Positions 9,801 through 17,900 of a DNA stretch of 42,319 nucleotides are shown in pieces. Under the pieces are notes generated by a model, which worked only from the letters and a program-made list of their open reading frames with translations, was not told where the DNA came from and made no database searches. The DNA is from an uncultured Alphaproteobacteria bacterium (GTDB taxonomy: Bacteria; Pseudomonadota; Alphaproteobacteria; RF32; CAG-239): NCBI GenBank assembly GCA_945835885.1, contig CAMAJR010000005.1, forward strand, positions 1-42,319. The letters run 5' to 3'. The stretch's first letter is position 1; each line of letters begins with the position of its first letter. Both the position numbers and the translations under genes were made by a program.

Positions 9801-11355
9801 GACTGAATTGGTTGAATGTGCCGCCCTCGGTGAAATTCAAGATTTTGATAAAAATTCGGAAGAAGATATCAAATCGGTTATAAATGTTTTCCAAGACATT
9901 TGTAAAAATGATTTCTGCATAAAACCGGATGAAAATTTCTTTGTCGGTGCAATTGGTTTGATGCGCGATTTTTCTGCGCCGAAACCGCCGTTAGAGTTTA
10001 GTTCGGCCCCATTGCATGAAGTATTCCATTTTGATATGATTGACTTCAACAATGTCGATAAATATTATCAAGATAAAGAGGATATTTATTCCAACAAAAA
10101 GATGTTCACCTCTGTTGAGAGCTTTTATGATTATTTAAATGCAAGCTCATCCGGTTTTGAATATGGCGATACGACTTATGACTCGACCGTTCCGATAATT
10201 TGGAAATATATATTGAAACGGCACGCATTTGTGCAAAAAGAAATGGATTTGATGCCGTTATTAAGCACGGAAGAACAAGTTGCGGAAACTGCCGGACAAT
10301 GTGTTCAAGATTCAAATATTCATTCTGTTCGTCGTTCAGGTATTTTCCCGTGCCTTGTCGATGATAAATATATTGTTGACAATCATTGTGTATCGACATC
10401 TCACTTTTCCAACGGCGGACTGATGAAGTTTGGCTGTGATGAAGAACCTTTCTGCATTTATGAAAAAACGGTCGGTGCCGATAAAATATACGATTACCTT
10501 CCGGAATGTCGCACAATCGTTTTAGACGGGAAAAAGATTTCTGACAAAGAAACCGGTAAAAACTATGAGATTCGCCAATATAGGCAATTACCGGTAGATA
10601 TAAATAATGGGAGCGAATTGGGTATGATTTTATCATACGTTGCCGATGAGTCTACTGAATTGGCCGCTTTGTTGGGAGGTAATTTGCATTTGCCGACGAT
10701 TGACAAATCAAAATTACCGCATCGTCTGACATTCAATCAAGCTTTATTGGACGCTTTTGCCAGAATAAATAAAACCGAGGATTTCGAAGATGATGAGCAA
10801 ACGACAGAGTTTTATGATGCGAACAGAATGCTGTATGACCGTAACCAATTCGGAGATTATTTAGAGCAAGTCGAATATGAAAGCGTTGTGGCGGATACAA
10901 TGGAAAAGGTTAAAAAACAAATAGATGAAATCAGCGGTAAATTGTCCGAAGTATTTATGGCAGCTGATTATACAATGTCTGACGATTTTAATTTGCTGAA
11001 CGAAAAGGATTATAACCAAGCAGCCGAGATTATGGATGAGCAGAAAGGAATGTATATGGATTTGGCTATTCAGAAATTGAAGAATATGCCGCAGGGTTCC
11101 GGAGCTTCTCAAAATATTCGCGACAAATCTCTTAAGTTGCTGCATAAAATAGCTGTTTTACAAGCGGACAGCGAAGAAATTGTGTCGGTGAACGGCACGG
11201 AAGACCTTGATGAGTTAAAAGAAAAAATCTTAAATCAAAAGGCCGATAAATCCGTAAGTGAAAAATATAAGGAAAAAGAACAGGCAGAAATGGAACGTCA
11301 AAGAAAGTATGACAGAAAACCGTATTGTGCATCATATTCGATAACGACGCCTTGA
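6820..11355 (+). CDS. Giant (1511 aa) secreted, coiled-coil, Cys-containing T4SS-locus protein
   Basis: SD AGGAGG; signal peptide MKKFIYSISVLLTTLFFTRSSYA; uninterrupted 1511 codons. Confidence 0.8.
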   Translation: MKKFIYSISVLLTTLFFTRSSYAIWPDFTPVIPFAPQLCVMCIPPAISVAVSYYDYVVELKEDLMKYTDMTTLKQMAVSYASKMGKTAFNKWRQNKNTKQRGISYARTIENSQIADLKDEASVKNAFIKLFMQYPSDKARTKDAYKNIGKQLKMDTTLEMYLTAVELEKKLYGTTKSGKENNDNKNMEDLGLLKQVDLIESCLVQGENCDVVGLKSCQEQAGDGGDKTKEDQACFWNSALQAEKLYDEIMRYNLFLTVMNAQYQAVMGIDSLAKIKDYEKDKSKDKKEDNKDKSSFLPEQYWQPSINTATSRIVAEAAFADLTPEEEKNAIAELSGYEENLLSTENVVNGMFEDADQPDGFTTTIGERGDDIESLKIIEEVREDLNNAQRIHNLKQTLPEYKKVYQDFADVQEKMEQAKANLQTSGECVMNMIRPYYDNPNEVWLGGNCSYYREGQLICHYEPEKTDPDSGEMLGDFDILCPGDVQTYCYVQELRSSNITGGVAKYLLTLYSAAKDEDAAGDTEAFINTDETTFEGGYVSSANVTTGGKGSEVSHEEDSLFLTPRNSDEKMDDDNVKKMTTQTSDNGSGEGISTLKDQEKGEEEKEQARKDGLIRWVLGSETAKELALDLDTGEHNWGSRIQKFPLWNDQKEFYNQYIDGKYANIEEYINSMSQTDILMELADTLNLIYPYKVIEGIPPISAETQRKEATNILKDLRDGLKDLKNKLFGSEISENQNVTFDDIENKKIEEVIEAENNRFNAIRSDYESKRRTQLSRLKSLYAVMNEANTKISELNGTYNQNDEIEKRGDATTPEAGEGLAYGKSLYGNRKLSKESPQNEGFTATQENNAKDSAEAKEKQLSTENKAKQYEEIVKQAEKKAKEIKEELEVMRRNYVKALSDAEAEEKNKFAEFTNDLRAARQIDIWISAMDEVLPLDLSNKLLQCVKNRALEKVAEAKTEINKMKDDLSLYYVSGAEKVQEIHKKMIDGMSNIPLTELVECAALGEIQDFDKNSEEDIKSVINVFQDICKNDFCIKPDENFFVGAIGLMRDFSAPKPPLEFSSAPLHEVFHFDMIDFNNVDKYYQDKEDIYSNKKMFTSVESFYDYLNASSSGFEYGDTTYDSTVPIIWKYILKRHAFVQKEMDLMPLLSTEEQVAETAGQCVQDSNIHSVRRSGIFPCLVDDKYIVDNHCVSTSHFSNGGLMKFGCDEEPFCIYEKTVGADKIYDYLPECRTIVLDGKKISDKETGKNYEIRQYRQLPVDINNGSELGMILSYVADESTELAALLGGNLHLPTIDKSKLPHRLTFNQALLDAFARINKTEDFEDDEQTTEFYDANRMLYDRNQFGDYLEQVEYESVVADTMEKVKKQIDEISGKLSEVFMAADYTMSDDFNLLNEKDYNQAAEIMDEQKGMYMDLAIQKLKNMPQGSGASQNIRDKSLKLLHKIAVLQADSEEIVSVNGTEDLDELKEKILNQKADKSVSEKYKEKEQAEMERQRKYDRKPYCASYSITTP

Positions 11356-11408
11356 CATTGAGGTAAAATGATGCAAAATCAGTAGAAGCGACCGATGCGG
11401 TAAAATAT

Positions 11409-11436
11409 TTGAAAACGAACGGCGGCGGATTATAAT
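11409..11436 (+). promoter_or_regulatory. Putative sigma70-type promoter TTGAAA-N16-TATAAT upstream of first virB8
   Basis: -35 TTGAAA 11409-11414, 16-bp spacer, -10 TATAAT 11431-11436; GTG start at 11473. Confidence 0.5.
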
Positions 11437-11472
11437 AAACATAAGGTGTAATATCAGGCAAAGGGATTTATT

Positions 11473-12228
11473 GTGGCACAGTTAGACAGCGGCGTAAAAA
11501 AGATATTAATCAGCGGAAAAGTTCCGCCTCAAAACTCAGCATATCAACCGCATTTCATCAGCGAGGTTGAAGCGGAAGAGTCACAGGGAAAAGAACGTTA
11601 TTTTCGGTGGCTTTCGCGATTGGTTATGCTTTGTGCTTTTCTCTCGCTGTCATTTTTTTTGAGCGCGACTTTGGTTATTTTTCGTTTGGCGCCGGAAATC
11701 ATTGTAGAACCGTTGCTTCTCGTATCTAATCAGTCAGATTCGAATAATTTGGTTCGCTATGAACCGATTGCCGAAAATATGCCGTCTTTGAAACAAATGA
11801 CGGAAATGTTTATTAAACAATATGTTATAATGCGTAATACGGTGGTTATTGACGAACGCGAAATGACAACACGTTGGGGTTTGGGCGGTATTATACAATA
11901 TTTGTCTTCAGATGAGGTGTATTCGGATTTTGTAGGGCGTAATGCAGAAGATGTTACCCGAATGTATGACCAAGAATATTCAAGCGAGGTTTATATCGAC
12001 CACATCGGTAAAGAAGGGGAAAATTTGCCTTCGTGGACGGTTGATTTTACGGTGCACCATTTGTCCCAAAAACGCAGCAATACCGGCACAATGACACTCC
12101 GAACGGAAAAATTCAGGGCTTCAATTACGCCGCGCTATTATCCGGAAAGAAAGTTGGTTACGCGTCGTTTGGTCAATCCTCTGGGCTTTATGGTTGTAAA
12201 ATACAATCAAAGTGAAATCAGAGAATAA
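11473..12228 (+). CDS. virB8: VirB8-like T4SS inner-membrane protein (copy 1)
   Basis: Single N-terminal TM after a short cytoplasmic segment; 'QMTEMFIKQYVIMRNTVV', 'W...GGIIQYLSSDEVY', 'RLVNPLGFMVVKY' fits VirB8 and parallels copy 2; GTG start. Confidence 0.75.
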   Translation: MAQLDSGVKKILISGKVPPQNSAYQPHFISEVEAEESQGKERYFRWLSRLVMLCAFLSLSFFLSATLVIFRLAPEIIVEPLLLVSNQSDSNNLVRYEPIAENMPSLKQMTEMFIKQYVIMRNTVVIDEREMTTRWGLGGIIQYLSSDEVYSDFVGRNAEDVTRMYDQEYSSEVYIDHIGKEGENLPSWTVDFTVHHLSQKRSNTGTMTLRTEKFRASITPRYYPERKLVTRRLVNPLGFMVVKYNQSEIRE

Positions 12229-12372
12229 ATTTGTTTAATCTATTTTAATCTTTTTATTTTATTATAATTCCCAAAGAAGTATCTTCGGATGGCTATTTGT
12301 GCCTAAAATTCGAGGACTTCTCGGATTTGTAACGATTCTCGATAAACAAACGGATTGGAAAGAGAGAAACAG

Positions 12373-12561
12373 ATGTTAAAAAAATTTTTGATTATTGCAA
12401 TACTTTTGGTGCTGTCGGCTTGCAGTCTGTTCGGTTCGTATTATGAGCCGGAAGCGGTCGGTATCGGTAAAGATGTCAATGAATTGAAGCTTTCACCGTG
12501 CGCTTGCATGCAACTTGACTTGATGAAAAATGTGCCGGATTGGTTTTGGGAAGCTATATAG
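12373..12561 (+). CDS. Small lipoprotein in VirB7 position
   Basis: MLKKFLIIAILLVLSACSLFGS lipobox (LSAC); 62 aa; located between two virB8 genes. Confidence 0.65.
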   Translation: MLKKFLIIAILLVLSACSLFGSYYEPEAVGIGKDVNELKLSPCACMQLDLMKNVPDWFWEAI

Positions 12562-12570
12562 GATATAAAA

Positions 12571-13332
12571 ATGGCAGAATTAGGCAAAATTAAGACTGAA
12601 AAGCGTCTTATCACCTCGGGGCAACAATCAACGCAGCACAGCGCATCACGGCGTAGCACGATTAAACGTTCTGATGATAATTTGGTGGTTAATGCCAGTG
12701 AAAAGAGGTATTTATGGACAGCGCGTGCCTTTGCGGTTGTGACGGCAATCAGCTTATGTTGCAATTTGATTTTGCTCTTAACGATATCAAATATTCTGCC
12801 GTTGTATCGAATTGAACCGTATTTGATTACCTTAACCAATAAAGAAAATCAAGTATATCACATTGTGCCATACAGCCGAGATATGGAAGCCAAAAAATCT
12901 ATTACGGAAACATTTGTCCGGCAGTATGTGTTGTTGCGCTCAACGTTGTTGCCTGATATTGATGAAATGGAATCGCGCTGGTTGAGCGGGGGTGATTTGC
13001 AAAAGATGTCATCAGACAGAATATATACGATTTTCTTGAAAAAGACCGGTCAGCCGTGGTTACAAAAAATGAAAGAAGACGGCATCACAAGTAATGTCAA
13101 AATTTTAACGGTGAACGAGGTCGATGATGCGGTATGGCAGGTTGAATACAGCGTAGATTACTACTTGCCGGCAGAACGTGTGCCGACTACCAAAAGATTT
13201 CTCGCAAAATTAAGAATTCAATACCGGCCACAAGTCGTGCAATATAAAGAAAGATTAAAAAATCCGGTCGGATTTAAGGTAATAGAATACGGTATAACAG
13301 ATCTTACCGATGACAAAGCGGAGGCAAAATAA
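12571..13332 (+). CDS. virB8: VirB8-like T4SS inner-membrane protein (copy 2)
   Basis: 'ITETFVRQYVLLRSTLLPDIDEMESRWLSGGDLQKMSSDRIYTIF' and 'RLKNPVGFKVIEYGI' parallel copy 1; VirB8 topology. Confidence 0.8.
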   Translation: MAELGKIKTEKRLITSGQQSTQHSASRRSTIKRSDDNLVVNASEKRYLWTARAFAVVTAISLCCNLILLLTISNILPLYRIEPYLITLTNKENQVYHIVPYSRDMEAKKSITETFVRQYVLLRSTLLPDIDEMESRWLSGGDLQKMSSDRIYTIFLKKTGQPWLQKMKEDGITSNVKILTVNEVDDAVWQVEYSVDYYLPAERVPTTKRFLAKLRIQYRPQVVQYKERLKNPVGFKVIEYGITDLTDDKAEAK

Positions 13333-14906
13333 TGAGAAAAAGCTTGAAAAAATTGATTTTGACGTTTAGTGGCGTTTTGCTGTTCGGCAACGCATCTGCC
13401 GGCTTGATTGATGACCACAACGAAGGTGCGTTGGATCAATACGCAGAGCAATCGCAAGGTAATTACCAACCGATGAATATGAGTTATGCCGGATTTAACA
13501 ATTTGGGGATGATTCAAGAAGCATGGCAAGACCCTTTGCAAAACTTGGGAGAAGGACAAAGCAAGCCGGCTTATTCAAAATATTATTGGTCGCCGGATTT
13601 GGTTTTACCGATTCGTTTGCGTGAAGGAATGATTACATTGGTGAACTTTCCGGAATGGGAATTGATTGAAGAAGTATTTGTCGGTGACCCGGGTTCATTC
13701 AACGGTCAAAAAGCGTTGCCGAATTCCGTAATGTTTTATCCGATTAACAGCCGTAACGGTGTTGATACCAACATTGTTGTATTCGGTCGTTCCGGCAATA
13801 AATATGTATTTTATGCCAGAAGCGAGGCCTATAATACAGAGCGTTTAACCAACTCTGTTGTTGATATTGAAGTTTTAGATTCGGCAAATTCAGGTAAAGG
13901 AGGGGCAGGATTCGGAGGCAACAACGTTAATGCCAGCAGGTTTTTAGGCGGCGGCAAATCCGTTGATTCTACTTTCACCAAGCGTTTTCAAAAAGAAGAT
14001 TGGCTGAAGAGTATTCCGATGGATGCGGAAAAATTTAAGTTTGATATCGAAATTTATGTTCCGAATCCGGATGATGTCATTATTGCGCCGGAGCGTGTAT
14101 GGCATGACGATATCTTTACTTATATTGATTTGGGAGAAAAATCGTTAAATATGGTTCAACGCCCGATTGTAACAATGATTATCGAGCGCAGTGAAACGCC
14201 GGTCGGTTTCAGAGCCAAGGGGCCGAACAATCGCTTGATTATCGTTGAGGGTGTCGGTGATATGGTTATGCGCAGCGGCAAGCGTATGGTGTGCTTGAAG
14301 ATGCGCCGTTCCGACGACGAAGGCACGCAGTATGTAACATATGCCGATACAAGTAAAGAATGGGATGTTGCGCCGGCAATTCCGGGCGGTATGAAAAGTT
14401 CATCACAAGGCGCAAGCGGCGGCGGTGCCGGCACAAACGGTTATACAAAAGACAGCAACGGCGGCGTATATGTTCCGAATGCCGCATTAAGCAGTTTTAG
14501 CAACAATTCTGCAAACGCAGTGATGGCAAACTTTAATTGCAACGACAATTCCTGCAGTAATATGTCACGGCTGAATGGCGGTAGCGGCGATATGCAGAAT
14601 CCTTATCCGAAATATAAATTCGGAACGGGATTCGGAGGGCAAAATACCGAAAGCTTGTCTATTGAACTCGGCACAGATGCAAGTGTCGGCAATCTCGAAA
14701 CATTGTGGAAAGATTTATCCGGTCGGTATCCTGCAATTTTGGGAAGTTATGAGCCGTTTTATTCGGTTGATGCACCGGCTGACGGTCAGGGTAAAGAGCT
14801 GTTCCATTTGCGGGTCGGCCCGATTAAAAACCTTGAAACGGGCGATTCGATTTGCGGCGATCTCGGGCGCGGCGGGGTATTTTGCAGTGTGGTAAGGACT
14901 CAATAA
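13332..14906 (+). CDS. virB9: VirB9/CagX-like T4SS outer-membrane complex protein with C-terminal SPOR-like domain
   Basis: Signal peptide; 'LPIRLREGMITLVNFPEWELIEEVFVGD', 'VWHDDIFTYIDLG', 'LIIVEGVGDMVMRSGKRMVCLK' fit VirB9; C-terminus 'SIELGTDASVGNLETLWKDLSGRYPAILGSYEPFYSV...FHLRVGPIKNLETGDSICGDLGRGGVFCSVVR' fits SPOR; stop/start overlap with previous gene. Confidence 0.8.
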   Translation: MRKSLKKLILTFSGVLLFGNASAGLIDDHNEGALDQYAEQSQGNYQPMNMSYAGFNNLGMIQEAWQDPLQNLGEGQSKPAYSKYYWSPDLVLPIRLREGMITLVNFPEWELIEEVFVGDPGSFNGQKALPNSVMFYPINSRNGVDTNIVVFGRSGNKYVFYARSEAYNTERLTNSVVDIEVLDSANSGKGGAGFGGNNVNASRFLGGGKSVDSTFTKRFQKEDWLKSIPMDAEKFKFDIEIYVPNPDDVIIAPERVWHDDIFTYIDLGEKSLNMVQRPIVTMIIERSETPVGFRAKGPNNRLIIVEGVGDMVMRSGKRMVCLKMRRSDDEGTQYVTYADTSKEWDVAPAIPGGMKSSSQGASGGGAGTNGYTKDSNGGVYVPNAALSSFSNNSANAVMANFNCNDNSCSNMSRLNGGSGDMQNPYPKYKFGTGFGGQNTESLSIELGTDASVGNLETLWKDLSGRYPAILGSYEPFYSVDAPADGQGKELFHLRVGPIKNLETGDSICGDLGRGGVFCSVVRTQ

Positions 14907-14926
14907 ATATTTGGAGATGCCATTAA

Positions 14927-17900
14927 ATGAGTAAAGAGCCGTTAACACATTCGGAAAGATATATTCAAAAAAGTAACAAAGTGATTGCAATTTTTGCGTT
15001 TGTTACTTTGGGCGCTTTTTTGTTTTGTCTGATGCTGCTCGGTGGGGAAAGCGTTGAGGAAGCACCGCCGGTCCAGTTTAATAAAGACATTACAGATGAG
15101 GTTCCTGAATTTGAACAAAAGGCCGAAAATAACGATTCTGAAATTGAGTTTTTGCGTGATAACACGGTTGAACGTCCGATTACGATGACGCCGCAACAAA
15201 TTAATTTAGGACAAATCGTGTTAGGCAATGAGGCCAGCGGTGTTTTAACCATCGGCACCAACGGTCATCAGGAAATTCGGGTGCTGTCGGTTGAATTGGT
15301 AGATGCGCCGTTTGACGGCTTTGACTATGAATCAAACTGCAAAGAAAAAGATTTGCGCGGTAAAGCAACTTGCGATGTTGTTATGAAGTGGGTGCCGACG
15401 GTTGCCGGAAGTGTTCAGAGCAACTTTAAAATCGTGTGGCACGAAACAAATGTCAGCGATAAAGATGCCAAGCATGACGAAGTTACGGTAATCGGTAATG
15501 CGGTTACGCAATCAGACTGTAATTATTGTGATTCCAACAGTTCTGGGACGGCGAATATTGCCGGTTCTAACGGTCAGGTACGTTATGCAATCGGCCCAGA
15601 TGGCAAGATTATCGGAATTATCGGCGAAGACGGAGTTGTGCGTGATTTTAACGGCAATGAAATAGGCCGGATGCGTGATGACGGAATGATTGTAGATAAA
15701 AACGGCAACATTATCGGTGTGGCCGGCAACGGCAAGTTAATTTTAGACGACAACGGTAATGTCATCGGCTACGTTGATGAAAACGGTGTGGCACATGATA
15801 TGGATGGCAACGTTATCGGCACAATGTTGGCTGACGGCACGGTAGTCGATGAAAACGGCCGTGTAATCGGTAAAGCGGTGGATTATGGTGCTGTTTATGA
15901 TGAAAACGGCAATTTAATCGGAAAGGCAAATGCTGACGGCACGGTTACGGATTTGCAGGGAAAGATTATCGGACACTTAGATAAAGACGGCAAAATCGTG
16001 GATAACGGTGACAATGTTATCGGTCAGGTGGCTAAAGCCGGCGAAGCGGTGTTAGATGAAAACGGCGATGTTTTGGGGGTTGTGCTGCCAAACGGTGACG
16101 TGGTTGATGAAAATGGTAATATTGTCGGACGTGTTGATGAAAACGGCAATGTATCCACCAAGCAAATCATCGGTAAGCGCGGTTCGGCAGCTCAATTAGT
16201 TTATGATGAAAACGGTAATGTCATCGGGTATGTCGGAGACGATGGAAAAGTTTATGATTTTAACGGTAATGTTATCGGCACGGTTGATGAAAACGGTAAT
16301 GTGCTTGATGCAAACGGGAAAGTTATCGGCCATGCCAGCGGAGAGTTTCGTGATTTGGCACTTGATGAAAATGGTAATGTTATCGGCTGGATAGATGAAA
16401 ACGGTATGGTGCATGACGACAACGGTAATATTATCGGTTATGTTGATGAAAACGGTAATATTATCGGCAATGAGGCAACGGATAACATAATCGGTTCCAT
16501 CGGAAAAAATACGCATTTAGCCGTTGATAAAAACGGGAAGATAATCGGCCACGCCGAAAATAAAAAACTGATATACGATGAAAACGGTAATGCTATCGGC
16601 TATGCCGAGGACGATGGAAAAGCGTATGATTTGGACGGTAATGTTATCGGCACGGCCGATGAAAACGGTAATGTGCTTGATACAAACGGGAATATCATAG
16701 GTTATAGCGGCGATGCTATGGCCGTTGATAAAAACGGGAAGATAATCGGTCACGCCGAAAATAAAAAACTGATATACGATGAAAACGGTAATGTTATCGG
16801 CTATGTCGGGGACGATGGAAAAGCGTATGATTTGGATGGTAATGTTATCGGCACGGTCGATGAAAACGGTAATGTGCTTGATGCGAACGGGAACGTTATC
16901 GGTAAAGTTGCATCAAAAGGAAAAATAATTGTCGACAAAAATGGCAAGGTTATCGGTTATGCTAATGAAAACGGCAATGTTTATGATAAGAACGGCCATG
17001 CTATCGGTTATCGCAGTTCCAAAGTAGCGCTTGATGAAAACGGAAATGTTCTCGGTATTGTGGATGAAGACGGCACGGTGCGAGATTCGGACGGTAATGT
17101 TATTGGCACGGTCGATGAAAATGGTAACGTGCTTGACGCAAACAGGAGAGTTATCGGCAGACGCAGTGATATTGGTAAGATAGTTGTTGATAAAAACGGA
17201 AACACAATCGGTCGCATAGATGAAAACGGCAACGTTTATGATAAGGACGGCCATGCTATCGGTTATCGCAGTTCCAAAGTAGCGCTTGATGAAGACGGAA
17301 ATGTTCTCGGTATTGTGGATGAAGACGGCACGGTGCGCGATTCGGGCGGAAATGTTGTCGGTATTGTAGATAAAGATGGCAACGTTCTTGACCAAGACGG
17401 AAATGTTATCGGTAGACGCAATGATATTGGCGAGATAGTCGTTGATAAAAATGGAAACACAATCGGGCGCATTGATGAAAACGGCGAGATTGTAAATAAA
17501 AACGGTGAGGTTATCGGAAAACGCGGGGCAGCAGCACGTTTGGCAACAGATGAAAACGGTAATATTATCGGGTATGTTGATGAAAACGGTGTTGTTAGCG
17601 ATTTTGACGGCAATGTTATCGGAAAAGCTGATGCAAACGGCAATATTGTTGCCGAGGATCGCACGGGTGAAATTGCCGGTTCTGTCGGTAAAAATATGCG
17701 CTTAGCTTATGATAAGGACGGTAACGTTATCGGCTACGTTGATGAAAACGGCAATGTGTATAATTTTGACGGCGATTTAATCGGGACGGTTGATGGAAAC
17801 GGTAATGTGCTTGATGCTAACGGTCGTGTTATCGGTACATCCGGTGATAGAGCAAAATTGGCGTTGAATTCTGAAGGAAAAGTTATCGGCTACGCCGATT

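Noticed and set aside
10106-10636. 176-aa antisense ORF in the giant 1511-aa gene
   Set aside because: Sense ORF is continuous with SD and signal peptide; no supporting features for the antisense frame.
12241-12350. Small hairpins (GAAGtatCTTC, CGAGgacttCTCG) and TATAAT in the gap after virB8 copy 1
   Set aside because: Stems are only 4 bp and no convincing -35; too weak to claim attenuation or a regulatory RNA.
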